Assembly (NCBI GenBank): GCA_036501345.1
Contig: DASYAN010000508.1
Location: 1 to 11,896, forward strand
Length of the DNA: 11,896 nt
Direction of reading: 5' to 3'
Source of the DNA: DASYAN01 sp036501345
Lineage (GTDB): Bacteria > Chloroflexota > Ktedonobacteria > Ktedonobacterales > Ktedonobacteraceae
Below the pieces are notes generated by a model. That model saw only the letters and a program-made list of their open reading frames with translations. It searched no databases and was not told the DNA's origin. Positions 1 to 5,884 of this stretch are shown here, piece by piece. Numbering within the stretch: the stretch's first letter is position 1; every line of letters begins with the position of its first letter. Made by a program: the position numbers and the translations under genes.

Positions 1-1412
1 ACCGTCACGGCAAACTCGCGGGTCCCTTCACAGCATAAAGCCAGCGACATCAGGACGTCATCGTGACCTTCTCCATCTGGTACAAACATGTCGATGAGCC
101 CCTCTCCTGGGACTCGATAGCGGGCTAAGCGAAGTTGCTTCCATGCCTCATGATGGATACCTGCTGGTGCTCGATTGGCCCCGTACATCTTAAGTCTGCC
201 ACTATTGATCATGCTCAGAAAGTGATAGGTCAATTTGCTTTTACTCGGTCTGGAGAACTTGAATGCGGTAATGCGTTCATCGCCAAATTTGTCGATCAGT
301 AGGCTCGCCAGAGCTTCACCCAGACCCGTGGCATCGATGACTAATCGTCTGGCATTCCATTGCTGGATGATTTCGCATGTGGCTGCATATTGATCGCTGT
401 GATGCATACCAGTGAACCAGTACTGATGAACAATCTCTAGCCTGGGCAAATTGAGTTCGTTGTAGCTTACTCTTCCTACCGTGATGATCGTCGAGTCCCT
501 TTTGCCGGATAGTTTCTTCTCATCTCCCATTTTAGATCTCTCTTCTCCCCCAACATCTATCCCAAGCAAGTAGGCCTCGCCCTCATCGTCCGGTTCATCC
601 TCCCAATCGTGACTTCCTTGTAATAGGTAGTGCTGCATATCGCTGAGCAAGAAGCCAGCTCCCGAGATCGGTTGCAACAGATACTGAGTACGAATGCTTG
701 GATGGTCTTCACCGAGGCGTGCAATCTCCACCTCGACGAACCGTTTATAGGTGGGATTGATGGCCGCCAGTGTCCGCCAGTCATACTCGAAGTGTCGCTT
801 GATACCGTCCTTTTGCTCTAATTCTAGATTGTTGGCGCGGACGATCGCGAGCAGGGTATCATCAGTCCAGGAGGTGCCATATAAGACCGTGGTCGAGTTT
901 GTGGTTGAGGCCATTGGTCTGAGATCTCTGTCGAATTTGTCTATAGCCACATCTTGCGCCTCATCGACTTCTAATAGTAATGAAGCGGTTGCTCCGACGA
1001 TGCTGGAGTCAGGGCTGGCACTGAAGAACATGACCCGAGGACCAGTCTGCTCTTTGACTTCCGGCTTCGTCCCAGCAATGCCGATCATGTAGCCAAATGA
1101 TCTCCACACACGGCCCGCTGTGAGTGGATTTTCGAGCATCGATAGTAAACGGAGACGGCTATTGATCACCTGGGGCTTGAATGTGGGCGCGACTTTGATG
1201 ATCGTACCACTTTCCATACATGCTAGCAGATACGCTTCTATCACCGCTGATATCTCATTTTTACCCATCTGCCGCGCCATCATGACGGTTATGGTCAGGC
1301 CACGATTATTTAAGACTGATTCTAAAATGGCATTGCCAATTTCCTCCTGATAAGCATAAAGCGGCTTTCCTATAATATTAGTTGCAAACCATCCAATATT
1401 CGATCTTTTCAT
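1..1412 (-). CDS. Phage terminase large subunit (3' end beyond window)
   Basis: This is an open minus-strand frame of 470 codons that runs off the left edge without a stop. The product is the DNA-packaging motor of a tailed phage: an ATPase that drives DNA into the prohead plus a nuclease that cuts the concatemer. Visible motifs are a Walker A-like ARQMGKNE (residues 45-52), hydrophobic Walker B LLLEVDEAQ (145-153) and a coupling motif GTSW (179-182). The RNase H-like nuclease follows, with GIDVGG (284-289, D286), VIDATGLGE (358-366, D360) and GHDD (449-452). These supply the expected acidic metal ligands in the usual order. The start ATG at 1412 is preceded by GGAGAGGG at good spacing. A leftward promoter lies 155 nt upstream. 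The frame is intact as far as seen, so it may be functional or recently stranded. The family call is strong; the exact terminase subfamily is not decided. Confidence 0.9.
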   Translation of the reverse strand, partial: MKRSNIGWFATNIIGKPLYAYQEEIGNAILESVLNNRGLTITVMMARQMGKNEISAVIEAYLLACMESGTIIKVAPTFKPQVINSRLRLLSMLENPLTAGRVWRSFGYMIGIAGTKPEVKEQTGPRVMFFSASPDSSIVGATASLLLEVDEAQDVAIDKFDRDLRPMASTTNSTTVLYGTSWTDDTLLAIVRANNLELEQKDGIKRHFEYDWRTLAAINPTYKRFVEVEIARLGEDHPSIRTQYLLQPISGAGFLLSDMQHYLLQGSHDWEDEPDDEGEAYLLGIDVGGEERSKMGDEKKLSGKRDSTIITVGRVSYNELNLPRLEIVHQYWFTGMHHSDQYAATCEIIQQWNARRLVIDATGLGEALASLLIDKFGDERITAFKFSRPSKSKLTYHFLSMINSGRLKMYGANRAPAGIHHEAWKQLRLARYRVPGEGLIDMFVPDGEGHDDVLMSLALCCEGTREFAVT

Positions 1413-1566
1413 CTCGCCCTCTCCACACTCTCTTGACCCATCATATACTACTTCCTATTTACTAATATCATTCCACTTTCCATTGCTGCAATACTATACA
1501 TAAATATATAATATAAGCAAAAAGCATTTTAATTCTAATCAGATATTTTTCCAATCCACTACATTA

Positions 1567-1595
1567 AGTATACCATAAAAACCCTCTATATACAA
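1567..1595 (-). promoter_or_regulatory. Leftward promoter for the terminase gene
   Basis: Read on the minus strand, TTGTAT (1590-1595) and TATACT (1567-1572) are separated by 17 nt. The -10 is preceded by TGG, giving an extended -10 (TGGTATACT). The -35 matches the vegetative consensus only at TTG. The same arrangement recurs at 2730-2758 upstream of the virion-like gene, and the distance from the -10 to the start codon (155 nt) is identical there. That repetition is the main support. Confidence 0.55.
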
Positions 1596-1628
1596 TTTTT
1601 TCACATGATCTCTACATATATTTAAGTA

Positions 1629-1657
1629 TAGACATCTAATGATCATTCTGATATAGT
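1629..1657 (+). promoter_or_regulatory. Rightward promoter for the coiled-coil gene
   Basis: TAGACA (1629-1634) and TATAGT (1652-1657) are 17 nt apart, each matching five of six vegetative consensus bases. The predicted leader is about 88 nt to the ATG at 1752. The sequence around the -35 is duplicated at 3043-3070, where TAGACA is again followed 17 nt later by a good -10. Confidence 0.6.
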
Positions 1658-1751
1658 GTGCTAGCTGAATACCTCTTATTTTATCGCCTTTCATGCATTA
1701 GAATATTGGTGCCAGCGAGCAACCGAAAAAGGTCAGGGGGAACTACTATAT

Positions 1752-2129
1752 ATGAATCAACCCATAGAAGAAAGATCTAGCAAGCTCGAACAACGTATCG
1801 AGGACATAGAACAGAGCTTCAAAGAAGTCATCAAAAATGAAGAGCAGATCATCAAGCTTTCCCAGCGACATCGTCACAATGCAGAGCATTTAAAAGTCAT
1901 CATTGAGGGCATCGCGCTTGATATCGGAGATTCGCGTGAACGGTTTGACACTATCGAGCGCACACTGGCTAAGCATGGCGAGCGGTTTGACACCATCGAA
2001 CGCACACTGGCTAAGCATGGGGATTTGCTCAGAAGTCAAAGTGAGCGGTTTGATACCATCGAGCGCACACAGACTGAGCATGGGGATCTACTTAGGCAAG
2101 TCCACGCACAACTTGAACGCTTGGTGTGA
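1752..2129 (+). CDS. Small coiled-coil protein with heptad-multiple tandem repeats
   Basis: This is a 125-residue, highly charged protein with no signal peptide, membrane segment or recognised catalytic motif. Residues 1-60 are mostly helical and rich in Glu, Lys and Gln. Residues 63-118 are three repeats beginning ERFDTIER: one of 14 residues (63-76) and two of 21 residues (77-97, 98-118). All are multiples of seven, so a coiled-coil register is kept across units of different length. The DNA is a tandem repeat at 1938-1979, 1980-2042 and 2043-2105. AGGGGG about 11 nt before the ATG serves as ribosome-binding site. The gene is divergent from the terminase and converges on the virion-like gene with only 5 nt between stops. 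A structural or oligomerisation role is plausible, but the specific function is unknown. Confidence 0.75.
   Translation: MNQPIEERSSKLEQRIEDIEQSFKEVIKNEEQIIKLSQRHRHNAEHLKVIIEGIALDIGDSRERFDTIERTLAKHGERFDTIERTLAKHGDLLRSQSERFDTIERTQTEHGDLLRQVHAQLERLV
1938..2105 (+). repeat. In-frame 42/63-nt tandem repeat within the coiled-coil gene
   Basis: Three in-frame units start with a near-identical stretch coding ERFDTIERT. Unit 1 is 42 nt; units 2 and 3 are 63 nt because of an added DLLRxxx heptad. Unit 1 and the first 42 nt of unit 2 differ at very few positions, suggesting recent duplication by slippage or recombination. Confidence 0.85.
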
Positions 2130-2134
2130 AGTAA

Positions 2135-2575
2135 TTAGGCCTCCAATAATTCTATAGAAACCTCGTATGAAGCACCAGCACTTCCACCAGTTGCCGCTGC
2201 CACGATTTGTGAGTGCAAATCAAGGATACGTTCGATATAATTGTCGAAATGTACAGCAGTCGGCGAGCCATTCAATGGGTCGGTAAAGTTGATGGTGCTG
2301 CCGATATTGCTGGTATAGTTGGTACGGAGGCTATCGCGATACTGTTGACCAGTCAGGCCAGTGGGCATGCCATCGTAGCGTAGCAGATCGTTGCGTGCCA
2401 GGATGGTCATGCTCCACAGGCGCTTGCCAGGTCCCAGGTCAACGTAGGAGAGACTGCCATCAGCTCGGTAGCTGGCATGGCGGATACGTGGCTGCTTAAT
2501 CTGGTAGGTGCCAAGCTTAATGAAGTATCCAATACTGTCCAAAAGCATCTCGCAATCAGTTCCAATTACAGGCAT
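2135..2575 (-). CDS. Short phage virion (tail/baseplate)-like protein
   Basis: This is a 146-residue minus-strand ORF with no signal peptide or membrane segment. An N-terminal part containing RLWSMTILARNDLL (residues 52-65) is followed by NFTDPLNGSP (96-105) and VHFDNYIERI (108-117). The C-terminus is SYEVSIELLEA (136-146). The pattern of a Trp-rich strand, a TDPL turn, an xVxFDNYxE strand and a final YEVSIELLE strand resembles short beta-rich tail or baseplate proteins of siphophages. That comparison is from memory of the fold pattern, not a search. The presence of a terminase gene 700 nt away supports phage origin. The start at 2575 is preceded by GGAAAGG; a strong leftward promoter lies 155 nt upstream and a 16-bp palindrome lies in the leader. 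It could also be an unrelated hypothetical protein. Confidence 0.5.
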   Translation of the reverse strand: MPVIGTDCEMLLDSIGYFIKLGTYQIKQPRIRHASYRADGSLSYVDLGPGKRLWSMTILARNDLLRYDGMPTGLTGQQYRDSLRTNYTSNIGSTINFTDPLNGSPTAVHFDNYIERILDLHSQIVAAATGGSAGASYEVSIELLEA

Positions 2576-2680
2576 AGTGGGCCTTTCCGTTCTATCTGTG
2601 ACCTACTTTTGCTCATGAAAAGATGAAACAGAGGAAATTCCCCATTCTTACAGAAATAAACGGGTGGAGGGAGGATACTG

Positions 2681-2696
2681 AGTAAAACGTTTTACT
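2681..2696. promoter_or_regulatory. Perfect 16-bp palindrome, LacI-type operator candidate
   Basis: AGTAAAACGTTTTACT is its own reverse complement. The central AAACGTTT with a CG dyad is the arrangement bound by many LacI/GalR-family repressors. It lies about 30-45 nt downstream of the predicted start site of the leftward promoter at 2730-2758, a position suited to blocking transcription. No LacI-family gene is in the window, so the binder is unknown. Confidence 0.4.
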
Positions 2697-2729
2697 TCTG
2701 ACCAGAATGCTTTTCAAGTCAGTACTATC

Positions 2730-2758
2730 AGTATACCATAAAAGTCCTCAATATGCAA
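2730..2758 (-). promoter_or_regulatory. Leftward promoter for the virion-like gene
   Basis: On the minus strand TTGCAT (2753-2758) is followed after 17 nt by TATACT (2730-2735) with an extended -10 (TGGTATACT). It is the partner of the terminase promoter at 1567-1595: same spacing, same extended -10, an identical 13-mer across the -10, and the same 155-nt distance to the start codon. Confidence 0.55.
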
Positions 2759-3054
2759 ATTATTTAGTATTATCTATATAAATAGATACATAGCGATATA
2801 TTTAGCATAGAGAGAGAGTAGAGCCTCTCTTGCTTTATTGATCCTTATTACACCTTCTTGACTCCTAATTGATGGGGTCAGAGGCAGATTACCGAAAGGG
2901 TATTCTACCAGTCTTTTTCTCTATGCAATCGTACCTAATGAGTGACTGTTTTTCTAGGGACAAAGCGGCCATCTTGGGCCAAAAAGCGGACAGCTTGAGG
3001 GGATATTCCTGCACTATCCCGCTTTGAGCTGCTCAATATAGTTATATTTGAGTA

Positions 3055-3083
3055 TAGACATCTAACAATCTCCTCCGTATACT
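3055..3083 (+). promoter_or_regulatory. Rightward promoter for the Rpn-like gene
   Basis: TAGACA (3055-3060) and TATACT (3078-3083) are 17 nt apart, both close to vegetative consensus. The predicted start site is about 25 nt before the GTG at 3116. The upstream block 3043-3070 duplicates the one upstream of the coiled-coil gene. Confidence 0.65.
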
Positions 3084-3115
3084 GAGCAAAATAAGCTGTA
3101 TTGGAGTGATGCAAC

Positions 3116-3490
3116 GTGGAAAAGGTCTGGGACAATAGTCTGAGTACTTTGATTAATCGTCATCCACAAGCCTTTCTCGATCTGCTGCTTCCTGGGGCCA
3201 TGTGTCTGCAAAGCCATCGGACCAAGTTGAGTGGCACCCAACGCCAACCGGATGCGGTGCTCGAAGTCGAAAGGTATTGCGAGACGTTCATCTTTAACCC
3301 GGAATTTCAGAGTTCTCAGGATACAGCGATGGCTGAGCGTTTACTGTTGTACCATGTGCTATTATGTAATGAACACAAACCACTGCCTGTGAGATCCTGC
3401 GTCCTGGCTCTCTTGAAGCGTGCCAAGGTAGATCGATCCCCGCTCTTGTGGATGCAACCAGGAGAGTCTTCCGGGCGAAAAAAACGCTGA
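3116..3490 (+). pseudogene. Truncated Rpn-like (PD-(D/E)XK) nuclease fragment
   Basis: The frame encodes 124 residues from a GTG start with GGAG 9 nt upstream. The layout matches the N-terminal part of the Rpn/DUF4351-type nucleases common in Cyanobacteria and Ktedonobacteria. It opens WDNSLSTLINRHPQAF (residues 5-20), then LLLPGA (23-28). A core follows with D46 (QPDAVLEVE) and E63/Q65 in PEFQSSQD, the E-x-Q form of the catalytic motif, then a helix at 73-85 and a strand VRSCVLALL. Family members are usually around 250-300 residues, so more than half is missing. The reading frame runs into the A-tract and the end of the 92-bp palindrome at 3486, whose GCTGAA supplies the TGA stop. No continuation was recognised beyond the repeats. 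This is probably an insertion- or deletion-truncated relic, although its promoter and start remain intact. Confidence 0.65.
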
Positions 3491-3577
3491 ATGGAAAAGA
3501 TCTCTTGAGGCACGCATGAAAAGAACAAAGGTTCAGCACTCTTTCACGCTCGCCACAAGCCAAGTTTTCCGTTCAGC
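3486..3577 (+). repeat. 92-bp palindromic repeat, copy 1
   Basis: This unit has inverted ends GCTGAATGGAAAA and TTTTCCGTTCAGC (12 of 13 pairing). A second inverted block lies inside: CTTGAGGCACGCATGAAAAG against the complement of CTTTCACGCTCGCCACAAG. The whole unit can fold back on itself as a long imperfect hairpin. Its left end overlaps the stop of the Rpn-like ORF. Read leftwards the hairpin is followed by G plus seven T residues, so it could also terminate transcription arriving from the GMC gene at 3907. There is no ORF inside; it is MITE- or REP-like rather than a coding element. Confidence 0.85.
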
Positions 3578-3583
3578 AAAAAA

Positions 3584-3675
3584 GCTGAATGGAAAAGATC
3601 TCTTGAGGCACGCATGAAAAGAACAAAGGTTCAGTGCTTTTTCACGCTCGCCACAAGCCAAGTTTTCCGTTCAGC
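3584..3675 (+). repeat. 92-bp palindromic repeat, copy 2
   Basis: A tandem second unit, same length and orientation as copy 1 and differing at only three positions, all near the hairpin tip. It is separated from copy 1 by exactly six A residues (3578-3583). Read leftwards it is a hairpin followed by six T residues, the form of an intrinsic terminator for the minus-strand GMC gene that ends at 3907. Confidence 0.85.
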
Positions 3676-3906
3676 GAAAAAAACCTATATTTGAAAGGAT
3701 GAGCATCCCTCTGTCGGTCTGCTGGCTCCCACAACTGAGTTGTCCAATCAACTTGATCTGTTTGCTCCTGCGGGAAGTTCTTTCTCTTCCTCTTCGGTTT
3801 CAAAGTATAGCAGCCACGGCTGTCCCTGTCTAGACTAGCACAACTCTCTCTGGCCTAAGATCCTGCCCGTATCGCTTTGTTCAAGCGGTTGGATGTCACC
3901 AACTCG

Positions 3907-5421
3907 TCAGTTGCGGATGCCGCGAATCAGATCAGCAGCCTTTTCGCCAATCATGATCGCGGTCGGGTTGGTGTTGACAGACACGATGGTGGGCATGATC
4001 GACGCATCGGCGACGCGAAGCCCGTCCAGTCCATGGACTTTCAGTTCGGGATCAACGACCGCCTGATCGTCAATACCCAGCTTGCAACTGCCGACGGGGT
4101 GGAAATAGCTGCTAGTGCCGCGAGCGATGAAATTGCGCAGCCCAGTCTCATCGCGCACGTCGTCACCGGCCAGGACTTCACCCTTGCGCCAGGTAGCGAA
4201 CGCATTGGTCGCATTCAGTTCGCGGGCCAGTTCGATGCCAAGCAGCAACCGCTGCACGTCAGCCTCATTGTGGAGGTAGTTCGGGTTGATCAGAGGGGGC
4301 AGATCCGGGTCGGCGCTGGCGAGTTTGATCCAGCCACGGCTCTGGGGAATGAGGCTGATACCAAAGGTGTAACTATTGGGTGGTGCTTGCAGGGTCGGTG
4401 GGTGGTACGGGACATGCATAAACATGAACTGCATGTCTGGCCCAAGCAGCCCTGGATCACTGCGCCAGAGCATCGATACCTCGGCGCGGTTCGCCGTACC
4501 GGGCGGAATTTGCTGGCTGGCCTCGACCACTAGGCCGAGCAATGGGTGATCATGCAGGTTCTGACCAACGCCCGGAAGGTTGTGGATCACCTTGATCCCG
4601 ACCTCGCGCAGATGGTCGGCTGGCCCGACACCGGAGAGTAAGAGGAGTCGTGGTGAGTCGACTGCGCCCGCGCAGACGATGACTTCGGCGTTCGCGGTGG
4701 CTTGTTCCAGGCTGCCGTTACGCTGATATTGCACGCCGATACAGCGCCACCCGTCGAAGAGGAGCCGCTGCGTCCGCGCGCCAGTGATGATCGTCAGATT
4801 TGAGCGGTGCGCCGCAGGGTGCAAGTAGGCAACGGCAGTGCTTTGCCGCTTGCCGTCTGCAATCGTCAGTTCGTGCCAGCCAGCACCCTCTTGGATTGAG
4901 CCGTTGAAGTCGTCAGTGAGAGGGTAGTGCAGTTCCCTAGCTGCCTCGAGGAACACGGCGGAGAGTGGGTTTGGATCGGTGGCAATGTGGGGACGCATCG
5001 GACCTCCCCGACCGCGATAGGCAGACTCTTTGCCCTCGACATGCTCCATCCGGCGAAAGTAGGGCAACACGCCATGGTATCCCCAGCCTTCAGCGCCTGC
5101 CTGCTCCCATGCATCGAAATCGTGGCGGTGGCCGCGCAGATAGACCATTGCGTTGATGCTACTTGAACCGCCTAGCACCTTACCGCGTGGCCATTTTTGG
5201 ACCAAGCCAGCAGTTCCGTCCTGAGGCGTCGTGCTATAGTCCCAATCCACCTCCGTACCCAACAACGTGGGCCATGCTGGAGGTATATGAATAAACTCCA
5301 GCGAGTCCTGCCCACCAGCTTCTAGCAGCAACACCCGCACGTTCTCATCCTCGGACAGCCGTGCCGCAACAACGCAGCCCGCCGAGCCTGCACCTACAAC
5401 AATATAGTCGTACGCCCTCAT
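3907..5421 (-). CDS. GMC-family FAD-dependent alcohol/choline dehydrogenase-like oxidoreductase
   Basis: A full-length 504-residue GMC flavoenzyme that oxidises an alcohol to an aldehyde or ketone, with FAD as hydride acceptor. The Rossmann motif GAGSAGC is at residues 10-16, and acidic E34 for the FAD ribose is in LLLEAGG. GMC signature 1 is at 78-97 (core GKVLGGSSSIN, 80-90) and signature 2 at 251-266 (AGAVDSPRLLLLSGVG). The catalytic pair is H441 in YFHPVGSCK and N485 in NTNPTAIM, and the C-terminus EKAADLI is typical. There is no signal peptide, so it is cytoplasmic. It resembles the choline dehydrogenase/alcohol dehydrogenase branch, but no betaine genes are nearby and the substrate is undetermined. 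AAAGGAAG precedes the ATG. It has its own promoter region and appears by eye more G+C-rich than its neighbours, which hints at separate acquisition. Confidence 0.92.
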   Translation of the reverse strand: MRAYDYIVVGAGSAGCVVAARLSEDENVRVLLLEAGGQDSLEFIHIPPAWPTLLGTEVDWDYSTTPQDGTAGLVQKWPRGKVLGGSSSINAMVYLRGHRHDFDAWEQAGAEGWGYHGVLPYFRRMEHVEGKESAYRGRGGPMRPHIATDPNPLSAVFLEAARELHYPLTDDFNGSIQEGAGWHELTIADGKRQSTAVAYLHPAAHRSNLTIITGARTQRLLFDGWRCIGVQYQRNGSLEQATANAEVIVCAGAVDSPRLLLLSGVGPADHLREVGIKVIHNLPGVGQNLHDHPLLGLVVEASQQIPPGTANRAEVSMLWRSDPGLLGPDMQFMFMHVPYHPPTLQAPPNSYTFGISLIPQSRGWIKLASADPDLPPLINPNYLHNEADVQRLLLGIELARELNATNAFATWRKGEVLAGDDVRDETGLRNFIARGTSSYFHPVGSCKLGIDDQAVVDPELKVHGLDGLRVADASIMPTIVSVNTNPTAIMIGEKAADLIRGIRN

Positions 5422-5596
5422 GATCGTCTTCCTTTCATTGCATTGTCCGATTGTCTGAGAAGTCAGTCAGTGATGGATATGCGGGTGGACGTGTCTGTTG
5501 GCAGAACTCTTCAAGTTCCAACGCGGCGATTTCAAAGTGCTGTGCTTTTTTTCGCACAACTGCTCCTGTCGTTTTCATGCCTTTCCTGCTTTCTAA

Positions 5597-5625
5597 AATG
5601 TATGAGAGTGTTTCGTAACTCTCAA
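5597..5625 (-). promoter_or_regulatory. Promoter of the 504-aa GMC gene
   Basis: On the minus strand TTGAGA (5620-5625) and TACATT (5597-5602) are separated by 17 nt, matching five and four consensus bases. The predicted leader is about 170 nt. The 22-bp palindrome at 5603-5624 fills the spacer and part of the -35, so a protein bound there would occlude RNA polymerase. Confidence 0.5.
5603..5624. promoter_or_regulatory. Operator-like palindrome 1 (7-8-7)
   Basis: TGAGAGT and ACTCTCA form perfect 7-bp inverted arms around an 8-nt centre, lying over the spacer and -35 of the predicted promoter. The size suits a dimeric repressor of TetR or similar type. No regulator gene is in the window. Confidence 0.45.
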
Positions 5626-5639
5626 AAAGCTCTACTGCT

Positions 5640-5659
5640 TGAGTCCTCTTCTCGACTCA
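5640..5659. promoter_or_regulatory. Operator-like palindrome 2 (6-8-6)
   Basis: TGAGTC and GACTCA are perfect inverted arms around an 8-nt centre. It has the same geometry and a related outer half (TGAG/CTCA) as palindrome 1, with centres 36 bp apart. It lies just upstream of the -35, so a second site for the same protein is plausible. Confidence 0.4.
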
Positions 5660-5843
5660 TACTAACCTGTATTCCTTTGTGCACCATCTTTAGCTTTCAA
5701 CGAACACACAATGGATCACGTTTGAAGGCAGGCTAGTGTCAGTATAACCAAGGCAAGAGAGATTTTCCAGGGGAAAAGAGGTACAACTTTGGCAGCAAAG
5801 GGCCACTCAGATCAGAACGGCTCTGGTTATCTGGGTTACGAAA

Positions 5844-5881
5844 CGCCCTCGGTTTACTCCCCCAATTTTTCCAGGAGGGCG
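5844..5881 (-). terminator. Possible terminator after the second cupin gene
   Basis: Inverted arms CGCCCTC (5844-5850) and GAGGGCG (5875-5881) start 3 nt beyond the stop of the cupin gene at 5885. The loop can fold further. Only a short T-run follows in the direction of transcription, so this is a weak candidate. Confidence 0.3.
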
Positions 5882-5884
5882 CAA

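Larger units (their letters stand above)
1413..1751. other. AT-rich divergent intergenic region
   Basis: This 339-bp, strongly AT-rich gap separates the leftward terminase gene from the rightward coiled-coil gene. It holds one promoter-like signal in each direction (listed separately), and no ORF or RNA gene was recognised. Two blocks recur in the next divergent region. The 13-mer GTATACCATAAAA at 1568-1580 is identical at 2731-2743. The 28-bp block at 1617-1644 matches 3043-3070 at 25 of 28 positions. Confidence 0.7.
2576..3115. other. 540-bp AT-rich divergent region without a gene
   Basis: The region lies between the leftward virion-like gene and the rightward Rpn-like gene. It contains a leftward promoter (2730-2758), a perfect palindrome (2681-2696) and a rightward promoter (3055-3083). 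A weak AGAGAG/CTCTCT hairpin sits at 2813-2830. The stretch 2860-3030 is less AT-rich, and short minus-strand frames there suggest a decayed coding remnant, but nothing in it was identifiable. Confidence 0.6.
5422..5884. other. 463-bp intergenic region upstream of the 504-aa GMC gene
   Basis: It separates two minus-strand genes. It contains a promoter with two palindromes (5597-5659), a short TGTGC/GCACA stem around a T-run (5541-5558) in the predicted leader, and a possible terminator next to the cupin stop (5844-5881). The plus-strand frames here (5443-5736, 5789-5989) have no recognisable motif and overlap these signals, so they are not called as genes. Confidence 0.6.

Noticed and set aside
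1261..1284. Non-canonical Walker A (RQMGKNE) as evidence of an inactive terminase
   Set aside because: R-Q-x-G-K-N forms are seen in other phage terminases, and the remaining ATPase and nuclease residues are present.
2935..3135. 66-residue minus-strand frame upstream of the Rpn-like gene
   Set aside because: It overlaps the rightward promoter and has no recognisable family; at most it is a decayed remnant.
3486..3675. Integron attC sites or a CRISPR array
   Set aside because: The units lack the GTTRRRY/RYYYAAC ends of attC and carry no cassettes; the spacers are only A-tracts, unlike CRISPR spacers.
3877..4533. 218-residue plus-strand frame antisense to the GMC gene
   Set aside because: It lies inside a clear GMC gene, has no motif or ribosome site, and is expected from antisense reading of G+C-rich coding DNA.
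5443..5736. 97-residue plus-strand frame with a hydrophobic stretch
   Set aside because: It overlaps the GMC promoter and both palindromes, and has no ribosome site or recognisable family.
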